64,000 nt of DNA from Verrucomicrobiota bacterium (lineage in GTDB: Bacteria; Verrucomicrobiota; Kiritimatiellia; CAIQIC01; JAGNIJ01). The position numbers were made by a program, and so were the translations under genes. The stretch spans positions 282,347-346,346 of the forward strand of contig JAKLGK010000005.1 of NCBI GenBank assembly GCA_022710725.1, read 5' to 3'. This document shows positions 57,707 to 64,000 of this stretch, piece by piece; position 1 is the stretch's first letter, and each line of letters begins with the position of its first letter. The notes under the pieces were generated by a model. The model was not told where the DNA came from. It saw nothing but the letters and a program-made list of their open reading frames with translations, and did not search any database.

Positions 57707-59419
57707 ATGGCCAAAGAGCCCGAAAAGAAAGTGCTGGCCGGCCGCTATGAAATCCGCCGCCCCCTGGGCGCCGGCGGGGTCGGGATGGTCTACCAGGCCT
57801 GGGACCTCCAACTGCACCGCTTCGTGGCGGTGAAGCGCTGGCGGCCGCCGGACGACCTGGTCGAGGACAGCGCCGGCACCGAGAAGCTCTGGCGCGAGGC
57901 GATGACGCTGGCCGCCATCCAGCACCCCAACATCCTGACCATCCATGACTTCGGCGTGGACCCCGAAGGGCCGTACGTGATCATGGAGTACGTGGACGGC
58001 GAGACGCTGGACCGCGTGATCCAGCGCGGGCCGTTCGACCGCGACTCTTTCGCCGAGGCTTCCCAGCAGATCTTAGAGGCGCTGATCGCCGCGCACCAGG
58101 CCGGGATGATCCACCGCGACCTCAAGCCGCAGAACATCATGCGGACGCGGCTGCCCAGCGGCGGCTGGCAGTACAAGATCCTGGATTTCGGGCTCGCGCG
58201 GTTCGTCACCCAGCCGACCGTCCAGAGCATGGAGGGCAACACCTCGATCTACGGCTCCATCTTCTTCATCGCGCCCGAGCAGCTCAAACACCAACCGCTC
58301 GACGCGCGCACGGACATCTACGCCATCGGATGCGTCTGCTACTACATGCTCGCCGGCCGCTATCCCTTCGAGGGCGATTCCATCCCCGGCGTGATCACGA
58401 GCCACCTCGAGCACAACGTCAAGCCGCTGGGCGACTGGCGGCCCGACCTGCCGCCCTCCCTGTGCAACTGGGTGATGAAGGCCCTCTCGTTCTCCCCGGA
58501 CGAGCGGTGGGGCAGCGCCGCCGAGGCCCTGACCGCCCTGCGCCGGATCCTGCCCGGCACGGTGCGCACGACGACCATCAAGATCGTCACGCCAGTCCGC
58601 GGCCCCCAGATCACGCCGCTGGGCGCGGAGTCCGTCCCCCCGACCACGGGTATGCTGAAGATCAGCCCGGTGAAGAAGCCGGAGGGCGCCGCCGAATCGC
58701 CGGCGGGGCCCGGCTTGTTGCGGCGCGCGCTGGTCTACATGGTGCCCCTGGCGCTGCTGGCCGCCATCGTCACAGCCCTCGTCTGGCTCCGGGCTCCCCC
58801 GGCGCCCCCGGAGGCGATTCCGGCGGAACCCGCGGCCGACTCGGCCGCCAGCACGGAAATCACCGCGTGGCCCCCGTACATCCCCGAGGAGCGCCGCGCC
58901 CTGGTCCAGCTCTACTTCAAGCAACTGCGCGACCTGCAAGGATTCAAGTGGGCCAGCATCGGGACGGTCATGGAGGCGCTGGCCGCCGTTCAGTTTAAGG
59001 AGCAATTCGACCCGAGCCAGATGCAAGCGTTGCCCAATATATCCTACCATGACGAGACCGGCCGGACCGTCGGCGAACTGGACGTGGTGCTGTGGAACGT
59101 GCCGTCCAACTGCGCCGAGGTGGTCTACGAGGCCGTCATCACCGACAACCTGCGCCGCAACAAGGCGTCCAGCTGGACGCAATTGAACCGTTTCCGCGTC
59201 GCCGTTCAGGAGCGGACCGTTCACCACTTTATTTATGCCCACGACCCGACCTGGAAAATGGATATCTCCCAGTTCGACCACGCCCGGTACGGCCTGATGG
59301 GCAGCCGCGGCGCCCTCGCGGAGGGTTACGAATCCGAGGTGGACATCACCCGGGCCGAAGCCGAATTCCTCCAGCGCCGCATCATCGAGTACCAGAAAAA
59401 CCGCCACGCCGGCCCCTGA
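57707..59419 (+). CDS. Membrane Ser/Thr protein kinase with unknown extracytoplasmic domain
   Basis: A 570-residue Hanks-type kinase. The cytoplasmic domain (about 12-280) is complete: Gly loop LGAGGVGMVY, Lys43, Glu64, HRDLKPQN (Asp138), DFG at 160-162 and APE at 189-191. A linker leads to one helix (341-361), a Pro/Ala stretch and an extracytoplasmic domain of about 190 residues with GELDVVLWN, VVYEAVITDNLRR and LNRFRVAV. That domain is not PASTA and not one I recognise; its ELDVV...YEA spacing is faintly like a PD-(D/E)xK fold lacking the lysine. Start 57707 is chosen (MAKEPEKK); 57665 is possible. Confidence 0.88.
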   Translation: MAKEPEKKVLAGRYEIRRPLGAGGVGMVYQAWDLQLHRFVAVKRWRPPDDLVEDSAGTEKLWREAMTLAAIQHPNILTIHDFGVDPEGPYVIMEYVDGETLDRVIQRGPFDRDSFAEASQQILEALIAAHQAGMIHRDLKPQNIMRTRLPSGGWQYKILDFGLARFVTQPTVQSMEGNTSIYGSIFFIAPEQLKHQPLDARTDIYAIGCVCYYMLAGRYPFEGDSIPGVITSHLEHNVKPLGDWRPDLPPSLCNWVMKALSFSPDERWGSAAEALTALRRILPGTVRTTTIKIVTPVRGPQITPLGAESVPPTTGMLKISPVKKPEGAAESPAGPGLLRRALVYMVPLALLAAIVTALVWLRAPPAPPEAIPAEPAADSAASTEITAWPPYIPEERRALVQLYFKQLRDLQGFKWASIGTVMEALAAVQFKEQFDPSQMQALPNISYHDETGRTVGELDVVLWNVPSNCAEVVYEAVITDNLRRNKASSWTQLNRFRVAVQERTVHHFIYAHDPTWKMDISQFDHARYGLMGSRGALAEGYESEVDITRAEAEFLQRRIIEYQKNRHAGP

Positions 59420-59599
59420 CCCGCGCGAATTTTTCCCTTCCGGACAGCGCCCCTCGTTTGGATATACATAAATGTAGATATATGTATTTTATGATACAAT
59501 ATAGTATGTTATAACGGGCTTGGTTAATTTTAGGCATTTCATGTAACACATTGGTTCCTGGATCGATGCGACTGCTTTCCTCCGGTTTCCCGCGTCGCT

Positions 59600-59614
59600 T
59601 GGCATGAGCGCTGC
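59600..59614 (+). promoter_or_regulatory. Probable sigma-54 (-24/-12) promoter for amt-glnB
   Basis: TGGCATGAGCGCTGC keeps the invariant GG and GC with exactly ten bases between them and matches TGGCAC-N5-TTGC at most other positions. It lies about 70-80 bases before the amt start, in the A/T-rich 59420-59682 gap. Nitrogen control of amt-glnK through NtrC and sigma-54 is well known in other bacteria. Confidence 0.6.
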
Positions 59615-59682
59615 TAAAGCGCGTAGCGTCACCCGCGCGGTGCGGATGGCTTGGCGAAAGACGCGGAATGAAAGGGATGCTT

Positions 59683-61101
59683 ATGAAATGGAACAGGTGG
59701 GCGGTCGGAGGGCTGTCTTTGCTGATGCTGGCCGGATGGGCCGGGGTGGCCCGGGCGCAGGAAGCCGGGCCGGTGTTCACGCAGGAGATGGCGGACACGG
59801 TCGCGAACTACAAGATCACTCTCGATACCCTGTGGGTGCTCATTACGGCCTGCCTGGTGTTCTTCATGAACCTGGGGTTCGCCATGGTGGAGTCCGGCCT
59901 GTGCCGGGCGAAGAACACGGTGAACATCCTTGCGAAGAACTTCATCGTGTTCGGCATCGCCTCGCTGGCCTATTACATCTTGGGCTGGGGGCTGATGTTC
60001 GGCGACGGCTCCGGGTTCGCCGGACTCAAGGGCCTGTGGTTCGCCGCGGGGGCCGACAACAGCCCGGCGGCGGGCGACGCCTACCAGGGCGTCTACTCGG
60101 CGATCAGCTGGGCGACCGTCCCGTTCTGGGCGAAGTTCTTCTTCCAGCTTGTGTTCGCCGGCACAGCGGCGACGATCGTGTCGGGCGCCGTCGCGGAGCG
60201 GATCAAGTTCCACTCGTTCATGCTCTTCTCGTTCATCCTCGTCGCCATCCTGTACCCGATCACGGGCCACTGGATCTGGGGCGGGGGCTGGCTGCAGAGG
60301 TTGGGCTTCTGGGATTTCGCGGGCTCGACGGCGGTGCACTCGGTCGGCGGCTGGGCCGCGCTCGCGGGCGTCCTGCTGCTCGGGCCGCGCCTGGGCAAGT
60401 ACCGCCCGGACGGCAAGCCGCGCCCGGTCTTCGGCCATAACATGTCCACGACGGCGCTCGGCGTGTTCGTCCTCTGGTTCGGCTGGTTCGGGTTCAATCC
60501 CGGCTCCACCATGGCCGCCGCGGCCGGGGATATCGCCCGGATCGCCGTGACAACCAACAGCGCGGCCGCCGCGGCCAGCTTGAGCGCGACGATCATGGCG
60601 TGGCGGCTGCTGGGCAAGCCGGACCTGTCGATGATCCTGAACGGCTGCCTCGCGGGCCTGGTCGCCGTCACGGCGCCCTGCGCGTTCGTGAGCGTGCCGA
60701 TATCCATCGTGATCGGGCTCATCGCCGGCGTCCTCGTCGTGCTCGCGGTGCTGTTCTTCGACCGGATGAAGATCGACGACCCGGTGGGCGCGCTCTCGGT
60801 GCACCTGGTCAACGGCGTGTTCGGGACGCTGGCCGTCGGCCTGTTCGCGCAGGCGGACATCATGCCGAACACGACCGGCAACGGCCTGTTCTTCGGCGGC
60901 GGCTTCGCGCTGCTGGGACACCAGTTCCTCGGGGTGCTGGCCGTTGGCGGCTTCACGTTTGCCGTGGCGCTGGCGGTATGGGCGGTCATCAAGGCGACCC
61001 TCGGCCTGCGGGTGAGCGAGGAGGAGGAACTGCGCGGCCTGGACATCGGCGAGCATGGCATGGAGGCCTACAGCGGGTTCCAGGTCTTCACGACGCAATG
61101 A
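59683..61101 (+). CDS. amt: Ammonium transporter (Amt family)
   Basis: Conducts ammonium across the inner membrane as a trimer. The 472-residue protein has a signal-like first helix ([14 protein letters not shown]) and about eleven further helices. Family motifs are [14 protein letters not shown], the [17 protein letters not shown] region with the first pore histidine, and [13 protein letters not shown] with the second. Three in-frame ATGs are available (59668, 59677, 59683); 59683 has AAAGGG at the best distance. It is followed by glnB 25 bases later. Confidence 0.95.
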   Translation: MKWNRWAVGGLSLLMLAGWAGVARAQEAGPVFTQEMADTVANYKITLDTLWVLITACLVFFMNLGFAMVESGLCRAKNTVNILAKNFIVFGIASLAYYILGWGLMFGDGSGFAGLKGLWFAAGADNSPAAGDAYQGVYSAISWATVPFWAKFFFQLVFAGTAATIVSGAVAERIKFHSFMLFSFILVAILYPITGHWIWGGGWLQRLGFWDFAGSTAVHSVGGWAALAGVLLLGPRLGKYRPDGKPRPVFGHNMSTTALGVFVLWFGWFGFNPGSTMAAAAGDIARIAVTTNSAAAAASLSATIMAWRLLGKPDLSMILNGCLAGLVAVTAPCAFVSVPISIVIGLIAGVLVVLAVLFFDRMKIDDPVGALSVHLVNGVFGTLAVGLFAQADIMPNTTGNGLFFGGGFALLGHQFLGVLAVGGFTFAVALAVWAVIKATLGLRVSEEEELRGLDIGEHGMEAYSGFQVFTTQ

Positions 61102-61126
61102 TCTGCGGAATCAAAGGAGAATAACC

Positions 61127-61468
61127 ATGAAACTGATCATCGCCTACATCCAGCCCGAGCGGCTGAACGCGGTCAAGCAGGCCCTCTACGAGGCCGAGGT
61201 GTTCAAGATGTCCGTCACCAACGCCCTCGGGTGCGGCCAGCAGAAGGGCTACCACGAGAGCTACCGCGGCGCGGACGTCGAGGTGAACCTGCTCAAGAAG
61301 GTCCGCCTGGAGATCGCCGTGAACGACGCCTTCGTGAAGCCTACGCTGGACGCCATCATCAAGGGCGCCCGGACGGGGCGGATCGGGGACGGCAAGATCT
61401 TCGTCATGCCCCTGGAGGAATGCTACCGCATCCGCACGGGGGAGACCGGCTCTCCGGCCATCGGCTGA
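61127..61468 (+). CDS. glnB: Nitrogen regulatory P-II protein
   Basis: A 113-residue P-II protein that senses 2-oxoglutarate, ATP and ADP and, next to amt, should gate the transporter (GlnK-like role). It retains the T-loop stretch [12 protein letters not shown] (Tyr46), the B-loop [11 protein letters not shown] and RIRTGE. The uridylylation site Tyr51 of E. coli GlnB is Val here (GADV where E. coli has GAEY), and Ser49 of cyanobacteria is Ala. So control by covalent modification at those sites is not possible. A strong AAAGGAG precedes the ATG. Confidence 0.95.
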   Translation: MKLIIAYIQPERLNAVKQALYEAEVFKMSVTNALGCGQQKGYHESYRGADVEVNLLKKVRLEIAVNDAFVKPTLDAIIKGARTGRIGDGKIFVMPLEECYRIRTGETGSPAIG

Positions 61469-61481
61469 TCCTTCCACCCCA

Positions 61482-61525
61482 GGCGGCGTCCCGGGTCCTC
61501 CACCCCGGGCGCCGCCCTCATTTTT
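61482..61525. terminator. Strong intrinsic terminator after glnB
   Basis: GGCGGCG pairs with CGCCGCC, and inside it CCCGGG pairs with CCCGGG around an eight-base loop, followed by CTCATTTTTA. The T run follows for rightward transcription from amt-glnB. It lies between convergent glnB and the SGNH gene. Confidence 0.82.
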
Positions 61526-63434
61526 ACCGGGCGGCGCGTTCGATCTCGTCGCGAAGCTTCCGGTATATCCCCGCGAAGCGGCCGCCGGCCCGGATGCCGT
61601 CGTCGGCGAGCGCGAGCGCCTCGGCGGTCTTCCCGGTCTTCATGTAGGACACGACCAGGGCCTGGTTGCAGGCGACGAGGTCCTCGGCATCCATGCTCGG
61701 GCGGGCCGCCAGGAGATAGGGGATCGCCTCGGCCCACTCGCCGCGCAGTTGGCACAGGCGGCCGACGTAGCGCTCGGTGAGCCCCGTTTTCGATGCGCCG
61801 TGCGCCAGCAGGAAGACGCCCTGCGCGATCGCCCGCGCGGCGGCCGCTCGTTCGTCCTCCGACAGGCCGCCGGCCAGTTTCTCCCGGCAGGCGAGCGTAA
61901 AGTAGACGTACTCGAGATGCCACGAGGTGTACTCCGGCACCTGGCGCGCGGCGATTTCATACAGGGGCAGCGCCTCGGCGGGCCGGCCCTCGCGCAGCAG
62001 CGCGCGCGCGATCATGGCCGTGATCGGGCGCAGCCCGCCCGCGTGCGGCCGGGCGGTCTGCCACTCCCGAGCCGCCGCGAGGACGCCGGGCGACATGCGC
62101 GCCTCCGCTTCGCGGCAGGCCGTGTTGTGCCGGGCGAATAGTTCGGGATTGGCGCGCTTCATGAACGGGACCCCGTACAACACCCGCAGCGTGTGGTTCA
62201 CGCGATACTCGTCGTACGGGTTGGCGCCCAGCCGCCGCGCCAGTTCGGCGTCGTCCGGGAGCCCCGCCAGCGCGCCGGGATCGACGCGGAGGGCACCGGG
62301 CAGGGACCCCATGGCTTCGGCCATCGCCCGCGCCGCGCGGGCCTGTCCGCGCAGCGAGAGGTGCACGTGGTCCTCGACAAGGTCCCGGCCCGTGGCGCCG
62401 GCCGGGCTTTCCGTCCGGAAGAGCTCGGCGATATCGCACAGCCCGGCGCCTTTTTCCCGAGCCGCCGACCGGATCGCCTCCTCGGTTTGCGAGGTCGGGC
62501 GCCAGGGCAGGGGATCCCGGTCTCGCGCCTCGAGGAAGGACCGGCGCGCGCCGTCCCGGTCGCCGGCGGCGGCCTGCTCGCGCCCGCGCCGGTAGCGCGC
62601 CCGCGCCTCGTTGTCCGCGCCCAGCGGCGCCAGGTCCGACTCGTTGGCGGCGGTGGTGCATACGATCGCCGGGACGCCGGCCGCCTTCGCGGCGTCCAGC
62701 ATGGCGCCCAGGTTCGCGGCGAGGTTCCGCGCGGCGGCCTCGCGCAGGGGCGAATTCGCGTGGATGGCGGACCGGCCGATCATCTCTTCCATCAGCGTCA
62801 CGCCCTCGTCCGGCTGCCGGCCCCGCCATGTATCCAGGGCCTGGACGAGGGCGAGGCCGCGCAGGGCGCGCAGCACCCGAAGGGCGGACGGCGGGAGGGT
62901 GCCGGCGGCGTTGATGGAGCCGGTGCCGTACGCGCCGAAAAATTCGTTGTTGCCCGTGTAGAAGATCAGCAGGTCCGGCTCGAACTTCAGCGCGTCGCGG
63001 ACGAGGTAGACCAGCGGGAAACTGGCGACGGCGGTGGTCCCGAGGCTGATGACCTCGGCCTTCCGGTCCGTCCAGGCAGAGTTGAGTATTTCCTGGAGGA
63101 ACGCGGCCATGGAGAGGTTGCGCGGCTGGGGATAGCCCTTCGCGGCGGACTCGCCGATGATGAAAATGCGGACGACGTCCGCCGGCTTCGGCATGACGAA
63201 GGTGGACTGCTCCGCGTAACCCGGCCGGTCCGGGTTGGCGAAGAAGTAGGGTTTCGACGCGGCCGGCTCGACGAGGCAGAGCATGTCCCCGGACGGCAGG
63301 CGGCCGACCTCGCGCAGGAACGCGGGATAGCCACCGCGGCCGGACAGTCGGAGGCCGGCTTCAATCGTTGCGAGGGCCAGGAGCGGAAGCAGCAGGGCAA
63401 GAAGTCTAAACAGGATTCTCTTGCCCGGGGACAT
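61524..63434 (-). CDS. Membrane-anchored SGNH/GDSL-hydrolase-like protein with TPR-like C-terminus
   Basis: A 636-residue protein with an N-terminal anchor (LFRLLALLLPLLALATIEAGL). The SGNH fold has block I as IIGESAAKG (Ser96), block III as FYTGNNEFFG and block V as EDHVHLS (Asp/His). The order Ser-Asn-His is kept, so hydrolase activity is plausible. From about residue 400 the sequence becomes helical with TPR-like pairs (AMIARALLREGRPAEALPLY, ERYVGRLCQLRGEWAEAIPYL, markers). Substrates of this family are diverse esters; none can be named. The PEP-CTERM gene ends 24 bases upstream. Confidence 0.78.
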   Translation of the reverse strand: MSPGKRILFRLLALLLPLLALATIEAGLRLSGRGGYPAFLREVGRLPSGDMLCLVEPAASKPYFFANPDRPGYAEQSTFVMPKPADVVRIFIIGESAAKGYPQPRNLSMAAFLQEILNSAWTDRKAEVISLGTTAVASFPLVYLVRDALKFEPDLLIFYTGNNEFFGAYGTGSINAAGTLPPSALRVLRALRGLALVQALDTWRGRQPDEGVTLMEEMIGRSAIHANSPLREAAARNLAANLGAMLDAAKAAGVPAIVCTTAANESDLAPLGADNEARARYRRGREQAAAGDRDGARRSFLEARDRDPLPWRPTSQTEEAIRSAAREKGAGLCDIAELFRTESPAGATGRDLVEDHVHLSLRGQARAARAMAEAMGSLPGALRVDPGALAGLPDDAELARRLGANPYDEYRVNHTLRVLYGVPFMKRANPELFARHNTACREAEARMSPGVLAAAREWQTARPHAGGLRPITAMIARALLREGRPAEALPLYEIAARQVPEYTSWHLEYVYFTLACREKLAGGLSEDERAAAARAIAQGVFLLAHGASKTGLTERYVGRLCQLRGEWAEAIPYLLAARPSMDAEDLVACNQALVVSYMKTGKTAEALALADDGIRAGGRFAGIYRKLRDEIERAAR

Positions 63435-63458
63435 CGGCGGCCGGTGTGCGGCCGTCGC

Positions 63459-64000
63459 TTACGCGCGCCGGATACGGCGGAACACGCCCAGCCCGACCAG
63501 CGCGCCCACGCCCATCAGCATCGCCGTCGAGGGCTCGGGGATGGTGTATGTGCTCAACCCCGTTGTGCCGGAGGAGGTATACGGGTTGGGCCAGTCTGAA
63601 ATAGTCTGGTTGGGATTCGACAGGGCATCCACCGCCGAGTCGGTGCCGCCACCGCCGGACGAGTAGGCGTCGAAGTAGAAGGTGTCATTGCCTGTGAGCC
63701 CAAGCGATGAGCGTGTAACAGTCATGGTCACCGTGCTGGTGGGCCCGCTAACGAAACTGTATGCCGCCAAGGCCGCGGGGCCGCTCCAATTGCCACCCGT
63801 ACCCCCGCCTGCACCTACGCTGTATGTCCAAAGCTGGGCTCCGCCACCCGAGTTCACCCACGACCCGAGCCAATGTGTCATGCCGTACCCCGATCCGGCA
63901 TCGAGATTAATGGGCCGATTCCATCCATTTCCAGTTGTTGAGCCCGCATCTTTCATGTTGGCGATGCCAATCATGAAATTGCCCCAGTCGGGATTAGTCA
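63459..64000 (-). CDS. PEP-CTERM exported protein, C-terminal part
   Basis: The visible 180 residues are the end of a protein cut by the right edge. The C-terminus is a PEP-CTERM tag: IPEPSTAM, a short hydrophobic helix (LMGVGALVGLGVF) and RRIRRA. Such tags direct cleavage and sorting by exosortase, a system of exopolysaccharide-producing Gram-negatives. The preceding part is Gly/Ser/Thr-rich beta sequence, a common PEP-CTERM body, with no enzyme motif. No exosortase is in the window. Confidence 0.85.
   Translation of the reverse strand, partial: TNPDWGNFMIGIANMKDAGSTTGNGWNRPINLDAGSGYGMTHWLGSWVNSGGGAQLWTYSVGAGGGTGGNWSGPAALAAYSFVSGPTSTVTMTVTRSSLGLTGNDTFYFDAYSSGGGGTDSAVDALSNPNQTISDWPNPYTSSGTTGLSTYTIPEPSTAMLMGVGALVGLGVFRRIRRA

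Noticed and set aside
59420..59599. A/T-rich stretch as a possible tRNA or attachment site
   Set aside because: No cloverleaf, CCA end or direct repeat pair was found; it is more consistent with a promoter/upstream-activation region of amt.

Overview
The window reads as a stretch of a G+C-rich bacterial chromosome (about two thirds G+C by eye) with dense, mostly housekeeping gene content. A Gram-negative member of the PVC superphylum, in the Kiritimatiellota/Verrucomicrobiota area, is my best guess. This is inferred from a C-terminal PEP-CTERM sorting tag, a TMTC-like membrane glycosyltransferase with a TPR tail, several GH13 enzymes, a c-di-AMP module and short dispersed palindromes. No rRNA, tRNA, CRISPR array, intact insertion sequence or prophage was seen. 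Many neighbouring genes share start and stop bases (ATGA, GTGA, TGATG, TAATG), so translational coupling looks common.

Layout. 0-8 kb: the start of a membrane pyrophosphatase (cut by the edge), a DEDDh exonuclease and a NifU-type scaffold, then the leftward run ftsH-folP-cdaA-cdaR-TPR-YdjY. 7.8-12.8 kb: one very large secreted GH13 glycosidase. 12.9-20.2 kb: a rightward run purD-purE-S41-like protein-(LMW phosphatase/RpiB/GlyA fusion)-TMTC-like transferase. 20.2-27.5 kb: a hybrid histidine kinase with a FIST sensor, a PflX-type radical SAM protein, a secreted protein with about 12 GxDxY repeats and a HEAT-repeat protein. 27.6-33 kb: thrC and a partner-switching set (anti-sigma kinase, STAS protein, SpoIIE-type phosphatase) flanking a DUF362 protein. 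33-37.7 kb: purA-uppS-cdsA-rseP and a small membrane protein. 37.6-41.8 kb: an ORF6N relic, two paralogous SPFH proteins with triplicated N-terminal repeats and a secreted protein. 41.9-47 kb: alpha-glucan enzymes (GH13, GlgX), a lipoprotein and CutA. 47-53.5 kb: a DUF697-like protein, phoH-pgpH-ybeY and a Tat-tagged AmrS-like radical SAM enzyme. 53.5-59.4 kb: an LTxxQ-motif secreted protein, DUF502-recO, a HIT protein and a Ser/Thr kinase. 59.4-64 kb: amt-glnB behind a probable sigma-54 promoter and closed by a strong terminator, an SGNH/TPR protein, and a PEP-CTERM protein cut by the right edge.

How it works together. Both ends of c-di-AMP turnover are present (CdaA with CdaR, and PgpH). 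So are a nitrogen-sensing pair (Amt, P-II), four enzymes of purine and one-carbon metabolism (PurD, PurE, PurA, GlyA), and lipid/envelope genes (UppS, CdsA, RseP, FtsH). The most unusual object is the single 727-residue frame joining a low-molecular-weight phosphatase, ribose-5-phosphate isomerase B and serine hydroxymethyltransferase. Next are the GxDxY repeat protein, the paired SPFH proteins with N-terminal repeat arrays, an S41 protease-fold protein that seems to lack both catalytic residues, and a P-II protein without the uridylylation tyrosine.
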